Assembly (NCBI RefSeq): GCF_963677035.1 | Contig: NZ_OY781472.1 | Span: 2,232,001-2,296,000 of the forward strand | Length of the DNA: 64,000 nucleotides | DNA from: an uncultured Hyphomonas sp. | GTDB taxonomy: Bacteria; Pseudomonadota; Alphaproteobacteria; Caulobacterales; Hyphomonadaceae | Direction of reading: 5' to 3' | Shown: piece after piece, positions 55,644 to 62,935 of the stretch | Layout: each line of letters opens with the position of its first letter | Numbering within the stretch: the stretch's first letter is position 1 | Program-made: the position numbers and the translations under genes | Notes under the pieces: generated by a model | The model's input: the letters and a program-made list of their open reading frames with translations, nothing else | Database searches by the model: none | Told to the model about the DNA's origin: nothing

Positions 55644-56327
55644 ATGCGTATCCTGGTTGTTGAAGACGATTCTGACCTGCGCCGCCAATTGGCCGACGTG
55701 CTGGGCCAGTCCGGTTATGCCGTGGACCTGGCCGCCGACGGAGAGGACGGCCACTTCCTGGGCGATACCGAACCGTATGATGCCGTGATCCTGGACCTTG
55801 GCCTGCCCAAGATGGACGGGGTGAGCGTGCTGAAGAAGTGGCGCGCGGATGGCAAATCCTTCCCGGTCCTGATTCTCACGGCCCGCGACTCGTGGAGCGA
55901 GAAAGTGGCCGGCTTCGATGCCGGGGCCGACGATTACCTGACCAAGCCCTTCATTACCGAGGAGCTGCTGGCCCGCCTGCGTGCCTTGCTGCGCCGTGCC
56001 GCCGGGCATTCTGCGGCGACGCTGGAAGCGGGCAAGCTGATGGTCGATACCCGCGCCGCGCGGGCCATGATCAATGGCGAGCCGGTGAAGCTGACGGCCC
56101 ATGAATATCGTGTCCTGTCCTACCTGATGCACCATCAGGGCCGCGTTGTTCCGCGTACGGAGCTGGTTGAGCATATCTACGATCAGGACTTCGACCGCGA
56201 TTCGAATACGATCGAGGTGTTCATCGGACGCCTGCGCCGGAAGATTGGCCAGGACCGGATCCAGACCGAACGCGGTCTCGGCTATCGTCTGGTCGTGCCG
56301 GAGAACGAAGCGCGTCTGGCCGGCTGA
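55644..56327 (+). CDS. OmpR-family response regulator (FeuP/PhoP-like)
   Basis: A 227-residue regulator. The receiver domain has Asp8-Asp9 (V-E-D-D), phosphoacceptor Asp51 in V-I-L-D-L-G-L-P and Lys near 101 (Y-L-T-K-P-F). The winged-helix domain (about 130-225) ends in D-R-I-Q-T-E-R-G-L-G-Y-R-L-V. GGGAG is 9 bases upstream of the ATG. It is followed after 16 bases by its kinase. The set PepSY, regulator, kinase, then cytochrome c maturation and degP genes corresponds to the feuPQ neighbourhood of alphaproteobacteria. Confidence 0.92.
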   Translation: MRILVVEDDSDLRRQLADVLGQSGYAVDLAADGEDGHFLGDTEPYDAVILDLGLPKMDGVSVLKKWRADGKSFPVLILTARDSWSEKVAGFDAGADDYLTKPFITEELLARLRALLRRAAGHSAATLEAGKLMVDTRAARAMINGEPVKLTAHEYRVLSYLMHHQGRVVPRTELVEHIYDQDFDRDSNTIEVFIGRLRRKIGQDRIQTERGLGYRLVVPENEARLAG

Positions 56328-56343
56328 TGCCGGCCCGCGCTGA

Positions 56344-57780
56344 ATGCCGGGTATGAGCGAAGCCGACACCAAGCCTGTGACATTCCTTGACCGCTGGACC
56401 GGCTTGTCGCTGGCCCGGCGGATCATTCTGGCCGCAGCCGTCTGGGGCCTGATCGTCCTCTTTGGCGGCGCGCTTGCCTTGTCGGCCCTGTACCGGGCGC
56501 AGACATTGTCCCTGCTGTCCGACGATCTCGATCAGACCCTGATTACTCTGACGCGCGACATGACGCGCGAAGGCGCATTCCTGCCGGATGGCCGGGTGAC
56601 GGACGACAATCACGTCTTCCTGTCGACGGATTCCCGCTATCAGACCCAGTATTCCGGGCGTTACTGGGCGATCGTTGCGGTCAACGAAGACGGCGCGCCA
56701 ACCGGCGACCTGCGCTCACGCAGCCTGTGGGACGAACCGGTGCCGATGTCGCCGCGCCTGTTGAAGCGCGCGCTTGCAACGCCGGGCACGACGCAGTTCG
56801 GCATTGGTCCGGGGCCTGCCGGCCAGAGAATTTTCGCGGCGGCCAAGGCCATTTTTGTCGAGAACCGGGAGACGCCGCTTGTGCTGGTCGCGGCGGCGGA
56901 CCGGGCGCAGAACGATGCCGCAGCGACCCGGTTCCGCAACCTGCTGTTCGGCACGATGGTCGTTCTCTTTGGCAGCGTCTTTGCGGCGATGGTGGCCGGC
57001 ATCCGCTATTCCCTGCGCCCGCTGGTGAAACTGGGGCACGACATCGCCGAGATTCGGGAAGGCACGCGCCTGAAACTGGCCGACGATTACCCGTCCGAAG
57101 TGCAGCCGCTGACGGAAGAGCTGAACAAGCTGGTGGATCACAACCGGCAGGTGGTGGAGCGGGCGCGGACACATGTCGGCAATCTGGCCCACGCGCTGAA
57201 GACGCCGATTGCCGTGTTGCGCAATGAGGCGACGGGGGAAACCCAGTTGGACGATGTCGTGCGGCGCCAGGTCGATTCCATGCAGACCAATGTGGAGCAC
57301 TACCTGAAGCGCGCCCGAATGGCGGCCCGCGCGGAGGCGCTGGGTGCCCGCACCGAGGTGCGCCCCGTTCTGGATGGCATCGCCCGGCTGATGAACCGGC
57401 TTTACGACGCCAAGGGCATAGACGTGACGGTCTTCGGCGGTGAGGAGGCTGTGTTCCGCGGGGAACAGCAGGACCTGGAAGAGATGGTCGGCAATCTCAT
57501 GGAAAATGCCTGCAAATGGGCGAAGGCCGATGTGCAGGTTCATGTGTCGGACGATGCCAGCGAGCTGCGCATGGAAGTCGATGATGACGGGCCGGGCCTG
57601 ACAGCGGAAGAACGCGAAGGCGCGCTGAAGCGCGGGGTGCGACTTGATGAAACAACACCCGGCACCGGGCTGGGTCTGTCGATTGTCACCGAGCTGGCAG
57701 AGCTGCATAAGGGCGTGCTTGAACTGGATGAGGCCCCGGCAGGGGGCCTGCGCGCACGCCTGAGGTTTCCGAAACGATGA
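56344..57780 (+). CDS. Sensor histidine kinase (FeuQ/PhoQ-like)
   Basis: A 478-residue membrane kinase (475 if the second Met at 56353 is used). Membrane helices at about 28-52 and 198-220 enclose a periplasmic sensor. HAMP follows, then the H-box G-N-L-A-H-A-L-K-T-P-I-A-V-L, typical of PhoQ-like kinases. The ATPase domain has N-L-M-E-N-A-C-K-W-A, D-D-D-G-P-G-L and G-T-G-L-G-L-S-I-V. It should phosphorylate the OmpR-type regulator encoded just upstream and may be restrained by the PepSY protein. Its stop overlaps the ccmI start by 4 bases. Confidence 0.92.
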   Translation: MPGMSEADTKPVTFLDRWTGLSLARRIILAAAVWGLIVLFGGALALSALYRAQTLSLLSDDLDQTLITLTRDMTREGAFLPDGRVTDDNHVFLSTDSRYQTQYSGRYWAIVAVNEDGAPTGDLRSRSLWDEPVPMSPRLLKRALATPGTTQFGIGPGPAGQRIFAAAKAIFVENRETPLVLVAAADRAQNDAAATRFRNLLFGTMVVLFGSVFAAMVAGIRYSLRPLVKLGHDIAEIREGTRLKLADDYPSEVQPLTEELNKLVDHNRQVVERARTHVGNLAHALKTPIAVLRNEATGETQLDDVVRRQVDSMQTNVEHYLKRARMAARAEALGARTEVRPVLDGIARLMNRLYDAKGIDVTVFGGEEAVFRGEQQDLEEMVGNLMENACKWAKADVQVHVSDDASELRMEVDDDGPGLTAEEREGALKRGVRLDETTPGTGLGLSIVTELAELHKGVLELDEAPAGGLRARLRFPKR

Positions 57781-58394
57781 ACCGCCTGAATATTGCCGTC
57801 GCCGCAGTCTGCCTGGCCATCGCCGTGGCGGGCTATCTGGCGGTGGGCAAGCCCGGCATGCCGGACAATCCCATGGCAGAGCGCCAGGCGGGGCTTGCCG
57901 ACAAGATCAAGAATGCGCCGGAAACCCTGACGCCGGCTGAAACGCTGTCGCGTCTTGAACTGGCAACCCAGAAGCGCCCGAACGACCCGCAGCCGCATTT
58001 CTTCATTGGCGAGATGCTGCGTGCCGAGGGCCGCCCGGAAGATGCCGCGCGGGCCTATCAGTCTGCGCTGCGGCGGGATCAGGATTTCGTTCCGGCGCTG
58101 GTGTCACTGGCCGATACGCTGGTGGCCCTGTCCGGCGGCGGGGTCAGCCCGCAGGCAGCGCGTCTGTATGGCCGCGCCTATGAACTCGACCAGTCGCAGG
58201 TGCGCGCGGGCATGTGGGCCGCCATGGGCGCTGCGCAGGCGGGCGATCAGGAGAAGGCCGAACAGGCCATGCGCTATATCTATAACAATCTTCCCGAAGA
58301 CGATCCGCGCCGCGAACGCTTCAAGGGGATGATCGCCGCCATCGGGCAGGGGGCAGAAGCCCCGCCTGCGCCGGAAGCTGCCCCGTCGGAATAG
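57777..58394 (+). CDS. CcmI/CycH-like TPR protein of cytochrome c maturation
   Basis: A 205-residue protein with an N-terminal membrane anchor (I-A-V-A-A-V-C-L-A-I-A-V-A-G-Y-L) and tetratricopeptide helices (about 50-185; D-P-Q-P-H-F-F-I-G-E-M-L, A-A-R-A-Y-Q-S-A-L-R-R-D, A-R-L-Y-G-R-A-Y-E-L-D). CcmI presents apocytochrome c to the CcmF/CcmH heme lyase. Only the C-terminal TPR half is present; the first two-helix CcmI-1 module is missing, as in short CycH forms. ccmE, ccmF and ccmH follow after an inserted regulator/flavodoxin pair. Confidence 0.8.
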   Translation: MNRLNIAVAAVCLAIAVAGYLAVGKPGMPDNPMAERQAGLADKIKNAPETLTPAETLSRLELATQKRPNDPQPHFFIGEMLRAEGRPEDAARAYQSALRRDQDFVPALVSLADTLVALSGGGVSPQAARLYGRAYELDQSQVRAGMWAAMGAAQAGDQEKAEQAMRYIYNNLPEDDPRRERFKGMIAAIGQGAEAPPAPEAAPSE

Positions 58395-58412
58395 GGCCGC
58401 CTTACCTGCAGG

Positions 58413-58769
58413 CTAGGCTTCCACCCGCATGTCTTCCGCATGCCAGCGCTGGGCGAGATCGTTGAGGCCTTCCAGAACGTCTTTCAGCTCAGCCCCGCGC
58501 GGGGTGAGAGAATAGGTGACGGCCGGCGGCACGGTCGGCTTGTAGTCCCGGTGAATGAGGCCGGCGCCCTCCAGCATGCGCAGCCGCTCGGTCAGCACTT
58601 TGGACGAAATGCCGGGCATGCCGGCTTTCAGTTGGCCATAGCGTTGCGGTCCCTGAGAGCGCAGCAGCCACAGGATATAAGTTGTCCACGGCCCCATCAG
58701 CAGTTTCAGCAGGGAATCCATCGGACAGGCCGAGTGATTTTCGGTTTGCGGTTTCGTTGTTCTGGCCAT
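58413..58769 (-). CDS. HxlR family transcriptional regulator
   Basis: A 118-residue winged-helix regulator. The family opening C-P-M-D-S-L-L-K-L-L-M-G-P-W-T-T-Y-I-L-W-L-L includes the conserved cysteine (Cys15) that senses disulfide or quinone stress in several members. F/Y-G-Q-L, S-S-K-V-L-T-E-R-L-R-M-L-E and Y-S-L-T-P-R-G complete the pattern. It is divergent from a flavodoxin-like reductase gene, the usual HxlR target. The pair interrupts the ccm operon. Confidence 0.9.
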   Translation of the reverse strand: MARTTKPQTENHSACPMDSLLKLLMGPWTTYILWLLRSQGPQRYGQLKAGMPGISSKVLTERLRMLEGAGLIHRDYKPTVPPAVTYSLTPRGAELKDVLEGLNDLAQRWHAEDMRVEA

Positions 58770-58779
58770 GCGGCACCTG

Positions 58780-58911
58780 TCAGCTGAGAAAAAGTCTGTC
58801 TGTCCCTTTAGTTACTATTTGGAACCTACTTTTTCAAGGGAACTTAGAGCCTATATGGGGCAGGTCGGGCACAGCGAAAGGCCCCACGAAACACATAGCG
58901 GAGTAAGACAC
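58780..58911. promoter_or_regulatory. Divergent promoter/operator between hxlR-type regulator and flavodoxin gene
   Basis: AT-rich intergenic DNA with a palindromic TAGTTACTA (58809-58817) and a nearby pair GGAACCTA / GGAACTTA (58821 and 58840) as direct repeats. These are likely HxlR binding sites and overlap both promoters. The single GGAAC boxes here are not followed by CGTT at 16-17 bases, so this is not an EcfG promoter. Confidence 0.55.
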
Positions 58912-59487
58912 ATGACAAAGATCGCAATCGTGTATTTCAGCGGCTACGGCCACACACAGAAACAGGCGGAAGCCGTGCATGCCGGGGCCAGCTGGGTGGA
59001 CGGCGCAGACGTGAAACTGTTCCGGATCAATGAAGACGGCGACCTCGGCGAAGGCGAATTCGAAGCGCTGGCCGGATATGACGCCATCATCTATGGCAGC
59101 CCGACCTATATGGGCGGCCCGGCCTGGCAGTTCAAAAAGTTCGCCGACGCCACGTCCAAGCCCTGGTTTACGCAGGAATGGAAAGACAAGATCGCCGGTG
59201 GCTTCACCAATTCCGCCTCTGTCAACGGCGACAAGAAGGCGACGCTCGACTATTTCTTCACCCTGTCGCAACAGCACGGGCAGATCTGGGTCGGCACCGG
59301 CCTTCTGCCGGCGAACACCAAGGCTCATGGGCCGGATGATGTGAACTGGACCGCCGGTTTCTCTGGCGCGATGGCCATTTCCCCGTCGGACGCCTCGCCG
59401 GAAGAAGCGCCGGGCAAGGGCGACCTCGAAACGGCTCGCCAATATGGCGTACGGGTGGCGGAGGCCGCAAAGCGCTGGGCACAATAA
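58912..59487 (+). CDS. Flavodoxin/WrbA-like NAD(P)H-dependent FMN oxidoreductase
   Basis: A 191-residue flavodoxin-fold protein. The phosphate loop is Y-F-S-G-Y-G-H-T-Q-K (8-17). G-S-P-T-Y-M-G-G-P (about 63-71) and G-G-F-T-N-S-A-S form the other FMN loops. Such proteins reduce quinones or related electrophiles by two electrons. Control by the divergent HxlR regulator fits induction by electrophile or disulfide stress. AGCGGAGTAAG precedes the ATG. It is not part of cytochrome maturation and looks inserted between ccmI and ccmE. Confidence 0.9.
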   Translation: MTKIAIVYFSGYGHTQKQAEAVHAGASWVDGADVKLFRINEDGDLGEGEFEALAGYDAIIYGSPTYMGGPAWQFKKFADATSKPWFTQEWKDKIAGGFTNSASVNGDKKATLDYFFTLSQQHGQIWVGTGLLPANTKAHGPDDVNWTAGFSGAMAISPSDASPEEAPGKGDLETARQYGVRVAEAAKRWAQ

Positions 59488-59562
59488 GCCATCGGGACAG
59501 GCGGCAGGTGCGATGCATCTGCCGCACTCCCATTTCTGCGCATTGCGCTCTATAAGACCCGC

Positions 59563-59988
59563 ATGCGCGCACGCACTCGACGACTCTACACGTTTGGCAT
59601 CGCCGCCGTCCTGCTGCTGGCCGCAGCGGGCCTTGCGTTCATGGCCCTGCGCCAGAATGCCAACCTGTTCTACACGCCGCAGACGCTGGCCGAGAAAGGC
59701 CTGCCGAAAGCGGGACGTGAAGTGAAGGTCGGCGGCTGGGTGGAGCCTGGCTCCCTGACCTATTCGGCGGACGGCGCCACCATGATATTTACCGTGATCG
59801 ACAACAGCGACGCCGATATCAAAGTGTCGTTCACCGGCATCGCACCGGACCTGTTCCGCGAAGGCCAGGGCGTTGTCGCCATTGGCCAGTTCGGCCCGGA
59901 CCAGACGTTCACCGCCCGCCAGATCCTCGCCAAGCATGACGAGAACTATCAGCCGCGCGAATTGCGGCCCGAGGCCATCGGCGGATGA
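59563..59988 (+). CDS. ccmE: Heme chaperone CcmE (CycJ)
   Basis: A 141-residue membrane-anchored OB-fold protein that binds heme covalently and passes it to CcmF. The anchor is at about 10-29. The heme-binding histidine is His125 in L-A-K-H-D-E-N-Y, followed by the tyrosine that coordinates iron. The stop overlaps the ccmF start by 4 bases. Confidence 0.96.
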   Translation: MRARTRRLYTFGIAAVLLLAAAGLAFMALRQNANLFYTPQTLAEKGLPKAGREVKVGGWVEPGSLTYSADGATMIFTVIDNSDADIKVSFTGIAPDLFREGQGVVAIGQFGPDQTFTARQILAKHDENYQPRELRPEAIGG

Positions 59989-61865
59989 TCGAAGCCGGGC
60001 ATTTCGCGGCCTTTCTGGCGCTGGGCGCCGCGTTGGCGCAGACGATCTTCGGTTTGAAGGGCGATCGCCGCTGGGCGGGCATGGCCGCCGTTACCGGTTT
60101 CGGCCTGATGGCATTTTCCTTCCTGACGCTGGTGCATGCCTTTGCCGTGTCGGACTTTTCCCTCCAGCTGGTGGCCAACAATTCCCACACGCTGAAGCCG
60201 ATGCTCTACAAGATCGCCGGCACCTGGGGGAACCATGAAGGCTCCATGGCGCTCTGGGCGCTGGTAACGTTTGCCTTCGGCGCTGCGGCGGCGGCGTTGA
60301 TGAAGACCGGCCGGCAAAGCTTCGAGGCGCGGGCGCTCGGCGTGCAGGGCCTCCTGGCTGCCGGGGCGATGGGCTATTTGCTGTTTGCGTCCTCGCCTTA
60401 TCTGCGGCTGGATCCGGCGCCGTTCCAGGGGGCGGGACTGAACCCGCTGCTGCAGGACCCGGCGCTGTCGTTCCACCCGCCGATGCTTTATCTCGGCTAT
60501 GTCGGCTATTCCTTTGTCTTTGCGCTGGCCGCAGCGGGCATGATGGAAGGCCGGATCGACCGGGTGTGGGCCAAAGAGGCCCGGCGCTGGTCGCTGGCCG
60601 CTTTTGTGCCGCTCACCTTCGGCATCGCGCTAGGGTCTTACTGGGCCTATTACGAGCTTGGCTGGGGCGGCTGGTGGTTCTGGGATCCGGTGGAGAATGC
60701 GTCGTTGATGCCCTGGCTGATCGGTGCCGCCTTGCTGCACTCGGTCATCGTCACGGAAAAACGCGAGAACTTTTCCGCCTGGACGGCGCTGCTGGCGGTG
60801 CTGGCCTTCCTGTTCTCAATCATGGGCGCATTCCTTGTGCGCTCGGGCGTGCTGACGTCGGTTCACGCCTTTGCCGTCGATCCGGAACGCGGGATGATCC
60901 TGTTGTTCGGGCTGATGGTGTACGGCCTGCTCGCACTTGGCCTGTTCGTCTGGCGCGGGCCGGGGTTGAAGGGCGCAAAGCCCTGGCTGGTCACCAGCCG
61001 GGAGGGCGCGCTGATGGCCAACAATATCGTGCTCATCGTTGCGGCGCTGACCGTCCTGCTGGGCACGCTGTTCCCGCTGATGGCGGAAGCTGCGGGGCGG
61101 ACAATGTCCGTCGGCGAACCATATTTCCGGCTGACCTTCGTGCCCATTCTGGCCATCCTTCTGATCCTGTTGCCCGTGGCGCAGAGCTGGGCCTGGGGCA
61201 AGGCGGACCTGAAACAATGGTCGCGCTGGGCGATTGCTGGCGTCGCGCTGGTTGCCGTGTTCGCTGCGCTGGGCGTTGGCGTGTGGAATATTTCACTGGG
61301 GGCGGCGTTTGGGCTGGCCCTCGGCGTGTGGCTGATCGGTGGCGCCTTATGGGAACTCCGGCGGCGCGCTGTCACGCTGACGCGGGTCTTCCGCGTGTCA
61401 CCGCGTGTCTGGGGGATGACGCTGGCGCATATGGGGATCGGCTTGTTCATCATCGGCGCCGTGGTTGAGACGACCGGGCGCTATGAGACAACGGTCGCAC
61501 TGTCTGAAGGCGGCTCCGGCGAGGCGGCGGGCTGGACCCTGACGCTGGATGATGTCGGCTCGGTCGAAGGGCCGAACTGGTACGCCGACAAGGCCGTCCT
61601 GACCGCGGTGAAGGGCGGGGTGAAAACCGTGCTGCAGCCGATGAAGCGTTACTATCCGGCGGCACGCATGCCGACGACGGAGACGGCGATCTACAAGACC
61701 GGCACAGGCGACCTCTATGCGGCGCTGGGCGAGCAGCGCGTTGTGGACGGCAAGGCGCGCTGGGTGTTCCGGGTCTACTTCAATCCGCTGATCGATTTCG
61801 TATACTTCGGCGTGCTCCTGATTGGCCTTGGCGGCTTCCTCAGCATGGTGAAAGTGAAGCGATGA
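59985..61865 (+). CDS. ccmF: Cytochrome c heme lyase subunit CcmF (CycK)
   Basis: A 626-residue polytopic membrane protein that attaches heme to apocytochrome c. The tryptophan-rich WWD domain reads G-W-G-G-W-W-F-W-D-P-V-E-N-A-S (about 225-239). Conserved histidines occur in N-H-E-G-S and in the V-H-A-F-A-V-D-P segment. About 14 membrane helices and a periplasmic domain before the last helix are present; length is usual. Coupled by 4-base overlaps to ccmE and ccmH. Confidence 0.97.
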   Translation: MIEAGHFAAFLALGAALAQTIFGLKGDRRWAGMAAVTGFGLMAFSFLTLVHAFAVSDFSLQLVANNSHTLKPMLYKIAGTWGNHEGSMALWALVTFAFGAAAAALMKTGRQSFEARALGVQGLLAAGAMGYLLFASSPYLRLDPAPFQGAGLNPLLQDPALSFHPPMLYLGYVGYSFVFALAAAGMMEGRIDRVWAKEARRWSLAAFVPLTFGIALGSYWAYYELGWGGWWFWDPVENASLMPWLIGAALLHSVIVTEKRENFSAWTALLAVLAFLFSIMGAFLVRSGVLTSVHAFAVDPERGMILLFGLMVYGLLALGLFVWRGPGLKGAKPWLVTSREGALMANNIVLIVAALTVLLGTLFPLMAEAAGRTMSVGEPYFRLTFVPILAILLILLPVAQSWAWGKADLKQWSRWAIAGVALVAVFAALGVGVWNISLGAAFGLALGVWLIGGALWELRRRAVTLTRVFRVSPRVWGMTLAHMGIGLFIIGAVVETTGRYETTVALSEGGSGEAAGWTLTLDDVGSVEGPNWYADKAVLTAVKGGVKTVLQPMKRYYPAARMPTTETAIYKTGTGDLYAALGEQRVVDGKARWVFRVYFNPLIDFVYFGVLLIGLGGFLSMVKVKR

Positions 61866-62260
61866 AAGCGCTGTTCCTGTCTCTCGTGATCGCTCTGGCC
61901 GCGGACGTGCCGCTGGATAATCCGGCACAGGAAGCACGCGCACAGGCCCTGATGCGCGAGCTTCGCTGCGTGGCGTGTGAGAATGAACCTGTGTCCCAGT
62001 CTGCGGCGCCGATTGCCGAAGACATGCGTATGCGTATCCGTGACATGGTCAGCGAAGGGTCTTCCGATCAGGAAGTGCGCGACTGGTTCGAGAGCCGGTA
62101 TGGCGAATTCGTCCTGTTCCGCCCGAAGAGCAACAATCTGAGCGGTCTGTTGCTTTGGATCGGCCCGTTCCTGCTGCTCGCCGTTGGCGTGCTGATCGGT
62201 TTCCTCACTGCGCGGCGGAAACGGACCGTCGTTGAGCAGATCGAACCGGAAGACGTCTGA
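61862..62260 (+). CDS. ccmH: Cytochrome c maturation thiol protein CcmH (CycL)
   Basis: A 132-residue protein with signal peptide, the redox motif L-R-C-V-A-C-E-N-E-P-V-S-Q-S (Cys36, Cys39) and a C-terminal membrane helix (about 96-118). It keeps the apocytochrome CxxCH cysteines reduced for heme ligation. It ends the ccmEFH unit. The DsbE/CcmG thioredoxin often associated is not in this window. Confidence 0.96.
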   Translation: MKALFLSLVIALAADVPLDNPAQEARAQALMRELRCVACENEPVSQSAAPIAEDMRMRIRDMVSEGSSDQEVRDWFESRYGEFVLFRPKSNNLSGLLLWIGPFLLLAVGVLIGFLTARRKRTVVEQIEPEDV

Positions 62261-62935
62261 CTCCGCTGTCCCAGGCGAGCGTCATCGCGAAATTGTGAAG
62301 GGATGGGTTTGCCGGCGCCGACCCCCCGTGGGAATAGCCGTCAGGCTGGGTGGGGACATTGCTTGACGTCTGAAAGGGACTTCGCGTGCCACCTTGGCAG
62401 TAGGTAGGCAGTACGAAGCGGTGATTGACACCGGTAGGCCCGGGGAATGGGCCCTTCCAGCGCCGGCAACTGGCGTGGGGCCAAGGCGCGACAATGCAAC
62501 AGCCTGTAAGGCATGCAGTTAATCAAGCGCACAAATCAGCCCCTTCTGATCTATAGTGAAGCCGAGTATGTCTCGCAAACTGTAGTAATTCAAGGGCATT
62601 TTCCACTTTGTAATGTGCGCGGTATGATTAATGGCGAATAGATGCCGGGCGGCTCAGAATTCTGCCGGAAGCCGTTTCAGCCCTGCCGGGGAGATGCTTT
62701 CTCCGTCTGGATCCGACCTGTTTCTGTCAGGTCCCTCAGGGGACGCTGCCCCTGCCAACCCGCCTCTGATGCGTCCTGCCGGGCAGGGAACCACGTCGAC
62801 CGGCGATTGGGCAGAAGGCTGATCTCCTGATTCCATTCGACTTACTGTCTTTTAATGACCACATTGCCACACGTATGATTATGTAACGTCCAACCGTACA
62901 AACGGCGATATTTCAGAGAGTTGGAGAGAGAATTC
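62261..62935. other. Hairpin-rich non-coding region between ccmH and degP
   Basis: 675 bases with no convincing gene. From 62420 to 62512 four hairpins follow each other: GGTG-ATTGA-CACC (62420-62432), GGCCC..GGGCC (about 62437-62453), CGCCGG-CAA-CTGGCG (62461-62475) and GCC-TGTAA-GGC (62502-62512). I could not match it to tmRNA, RNase P RNA, SRP RNA or a riboswitch I know. The last 100 bases are AT-richer and should hold the degP promoter. Confidence 0.5.

Noticed and set aside
58821..58846. EcfG promoter before the flavodoxin gene
   Set aside because: GGAAC occurs twice, but CGTT is missing at 16-17 bases for both; HxlR control explains the region better.
62261..62935. tmRNA, RNase P RNA, SRP RNA or cobalamin riboswitch
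   Set aside because: Key conserved motifs of these RNAs (such as GAGGAAAGTCC, a tag-peptide frame, the B12 box) were not found on either strand.
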